A model generated the notes under the pieces. It had not been told where the DNA came from. It was given only the letters and a program-made list of their open reading frames with translations, and ran no database searches. The translations under genes and the position numbers were made by a program. A stretch of DNA of 64,000 nt from Neoceratodus forsteri (lineage: Eukaryota > Chordata > Ceratodontiformes > Ceratodontidae): assembly GCA_016271365.2 (NCBI GenBank), contig CM057456.1, positions 1,392,787,501 through 1,392,851,500 on the forward strand, given 5' to 3'. Shown here in pieces: positions 63,500 through 64,000 of the stretch (the stretch's first letter is position 1; each line of letters opens with the position of its first letter).

Positions 63500-63689
63500 G
63501 GGAAAAGAACTGGAAGGCAGGCGTGGGGGACCACCCCTTTATACTGATGTCGCATGACGTTGGTCACCTGACATGGAGGCGGTCCCCCGCCAGAGACTGC
63601 TAGCTAGAAATTTTTCTGTGGGGTCCTGACGCCTGCCAGGTCAGTCCTGTATGTAATTACCTACTGCAAGAGCCCTCTTGAAGTAAGAT
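63500..63689 (-). repeat. DIRS-F inverted terminal repeat (own left end)
   Basis: It contains GGCGGTCCCCCGCCAGAGAC, TGCTAGCTAGAAATTT and TAATTACCTACTGCAAGAGC, the inverse of 51850-52035. On the minus strand a TATAAAG box (plus 63537-63543) lies about 60 bases upstream of the first ORF1 homology and may be the element promoter. Confidence 0.85.
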
Positions 63690-63719
63690 CTACTGTTACA
63701 GATGAGTAACCTGTGTTTT
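63690..63719 (+). repeat. Last 30 bp of DIRS-D
   Basis: CTACTGTTACAGATGAGTAA followed by CCTGTGTTTT matches the extreme right end of DIRS-A (2431-2458) and DIRS-C (35102-35130). It is separated from the rest of DIRS-D by the 11.9-kb DIRS-F. Confidence 0.88.
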
Positions 63720-63881
63720 CTGATTGAAATCCTGTGTGTAACTTTGGCAACATTTTGAAAACATTGGGGAGAATTCTGTTTTGCAGACTACTCATAGTCT
63801 AACAATAAAACTAGACATTTTTCCTATAAGCTGAGTACAAGTTTTCCAGTCTTTCTGGGAAGAATCTGTCCCTGTGAGTGG
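63720..63881. other. Intron sequence right of DIRS-D
   Basis: No gene or repeat recognised. Confidence 0.4.
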
Positions 63882-64000
63882 GAGGCAGTGTACTCTAGTG
63901 GTTGCAGAACAAGCTTCGGAACCAGGAAACCTAGGCTTAAATCGCACCAAAGCCACTTACTTCTTGTCTGACCTTGAGTAAGTCACTTTGCTGGACTTCA
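63882..64000 (+). mobile_element. MIR/CORE-type SINE, cut by the window edge
   Basis: A tRNA-like head (GTGTACTCTAGTGGTTGCAG, resembling the A-box region of MIR) is followed by GGAACCAGGAAACCTAGGC and the conserved CORE: CCACTTACTTCTTGTCTGAC, CTTGAGTAAGTCACTTTGCT. The order and wording match the amniote/vertebrate MIR consensus. The 3' part is outside the window. Confidence 0.8.

Larger units (their letters stand above)
51828..63689 (-). mobile_element. DIRS-F, family III element, minus strand, carrying DIRS-G
   Basis: The element is bounded by AGTACAGTTATGTAAGAAC at 51828 and GAAGTAAGAT at 63689. The internal complementary region at 52140-52260 reads as these ends joined (TTACGTAACTGTACT then ATCTTACTTCGAG). 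Closing the gap joins CCTAGAA to CTACTGTTACAG with neither loss nor duplication, as in intact family I ends. The coding order on the minus strand is ORF1 (63480-60980), RT (60850-59831), RNase H (59830-58906) and recombinase (58905-52378, split by DIRS-G). Without DIRS-G it is about 6.2 kb. Confidence 0.92.
39576..63719 (+). mobile_element. DIRS-D, family I element carrying DIRS-E, F and G
   Basis: The left terminal repeat starts TCTAGGGACGTGG at 39576. ORF1, RT, RNase H and recombinase follow to 45733. The internal complementary region is split by DIRS-E at 45850/51598. The right terminal repeat resumes to 51827 and is split by DIRS-F, with its last 30 bp at 63690-63719 (CTACTGTTACAGATGAGTAA, then CCTGTGTTTT). 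Removing E and F restores a normal family I end matching DIRS-A and DIRS-C. A retrocopy also interrupts the RT. Without the insertions the element is about 5.9 kb. Confidence 0.88.

Overview
The window looks like intronic DNA of a non-mammalian, non-avian vertebrate, most likely a large-genomed amphibian or reptile. Only one host coding exon is visible: a 183-bp, phase-0, plus-strand exon (19995-20177) of an axonemal dynein heavy chain, closest by eye to DNAH11. Almost everything else recognisable is retrotransposon sequence: tyrosine-recombinase DIRS-like elements, two Ty3/gypsy-type LTR elements, L1-like non-LTR elements, a retrocopy and a CORE/MIR-type SINE. The clade call is an inference from this repeat mixture. 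No tRNA, rRNA or CRISPR array was seen.

Layout. 1-2458 is the 3' part of DIRS-A (RT end, RNase H, tyrosine recombinase, terminal repeat). 2459-2900 is a minus-strand L1-like ORF2 fragment caught between DIRS-A and DIRS-B. DIRS-B begins at 2901. Its ORF1 is interrupted by a minus-strand (TAAA)n-tailed retroelement end, and that tail holds a 9.7-kb minus-strand Ty3/gypsy element (LTRs 3804-5411 and 11908-13542). ORF1 resumes at 13786-15510 and is followed by an inverted, older DIRS RT segment and decayed RNase H/recombinase sequence to about 17640. 17641-21619 is intron around the dynein exon.

21620-37995 is a decayed plus-strand L1-like element. Its ORF2 is split at a 5-bp duplication (GTACC) by a minus-strand Gmr1-like Ty3 element (25532-36240). 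That element has integrase upstream of reverse transcriptase and a capsid resembling the SCAN domain. Inside it sits DIRS-C (29236-35130), the best preserved DIRS copy.

39576-63719 is DIRS-D carrying a nested stack. DIRS-E (45851-51597, plus) lies in its internal complementary region. DIRS-F (51828-63689, minus) lies in its right terminus. DIRS-G (53137-58786, plus) lies inside the recombinase gene of DIRS-F. A poly(A) retrocopy (43059-43668) also interrupts the RT of DIRS-D. A MIR/CORE-like SINE runs off the right edge.

The DIRS copies fall into four families (A-D; E; F; G). All share the layout ORF1 (gag-like), RT-RNase H and an overlapping tyrosine recombinase, flanked by inverted terminal repeats. 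An internal complementary region equals the reverse complement of the joined ends, and it gives exact boundaries for E, F and G. The main observations are these: E and F, of two different families, sit at the same 19-bp motif of DIRS-D in the same relative orientation and with no target duplication; all families share an N-terminal Cys/His motif in ORF1; and all carry a splice-donor-like GTRAGT just inside the right terminus. All elements except possibly parts of DIRS-C look inactive because of stops, frameshifts or lost catalytic residues.
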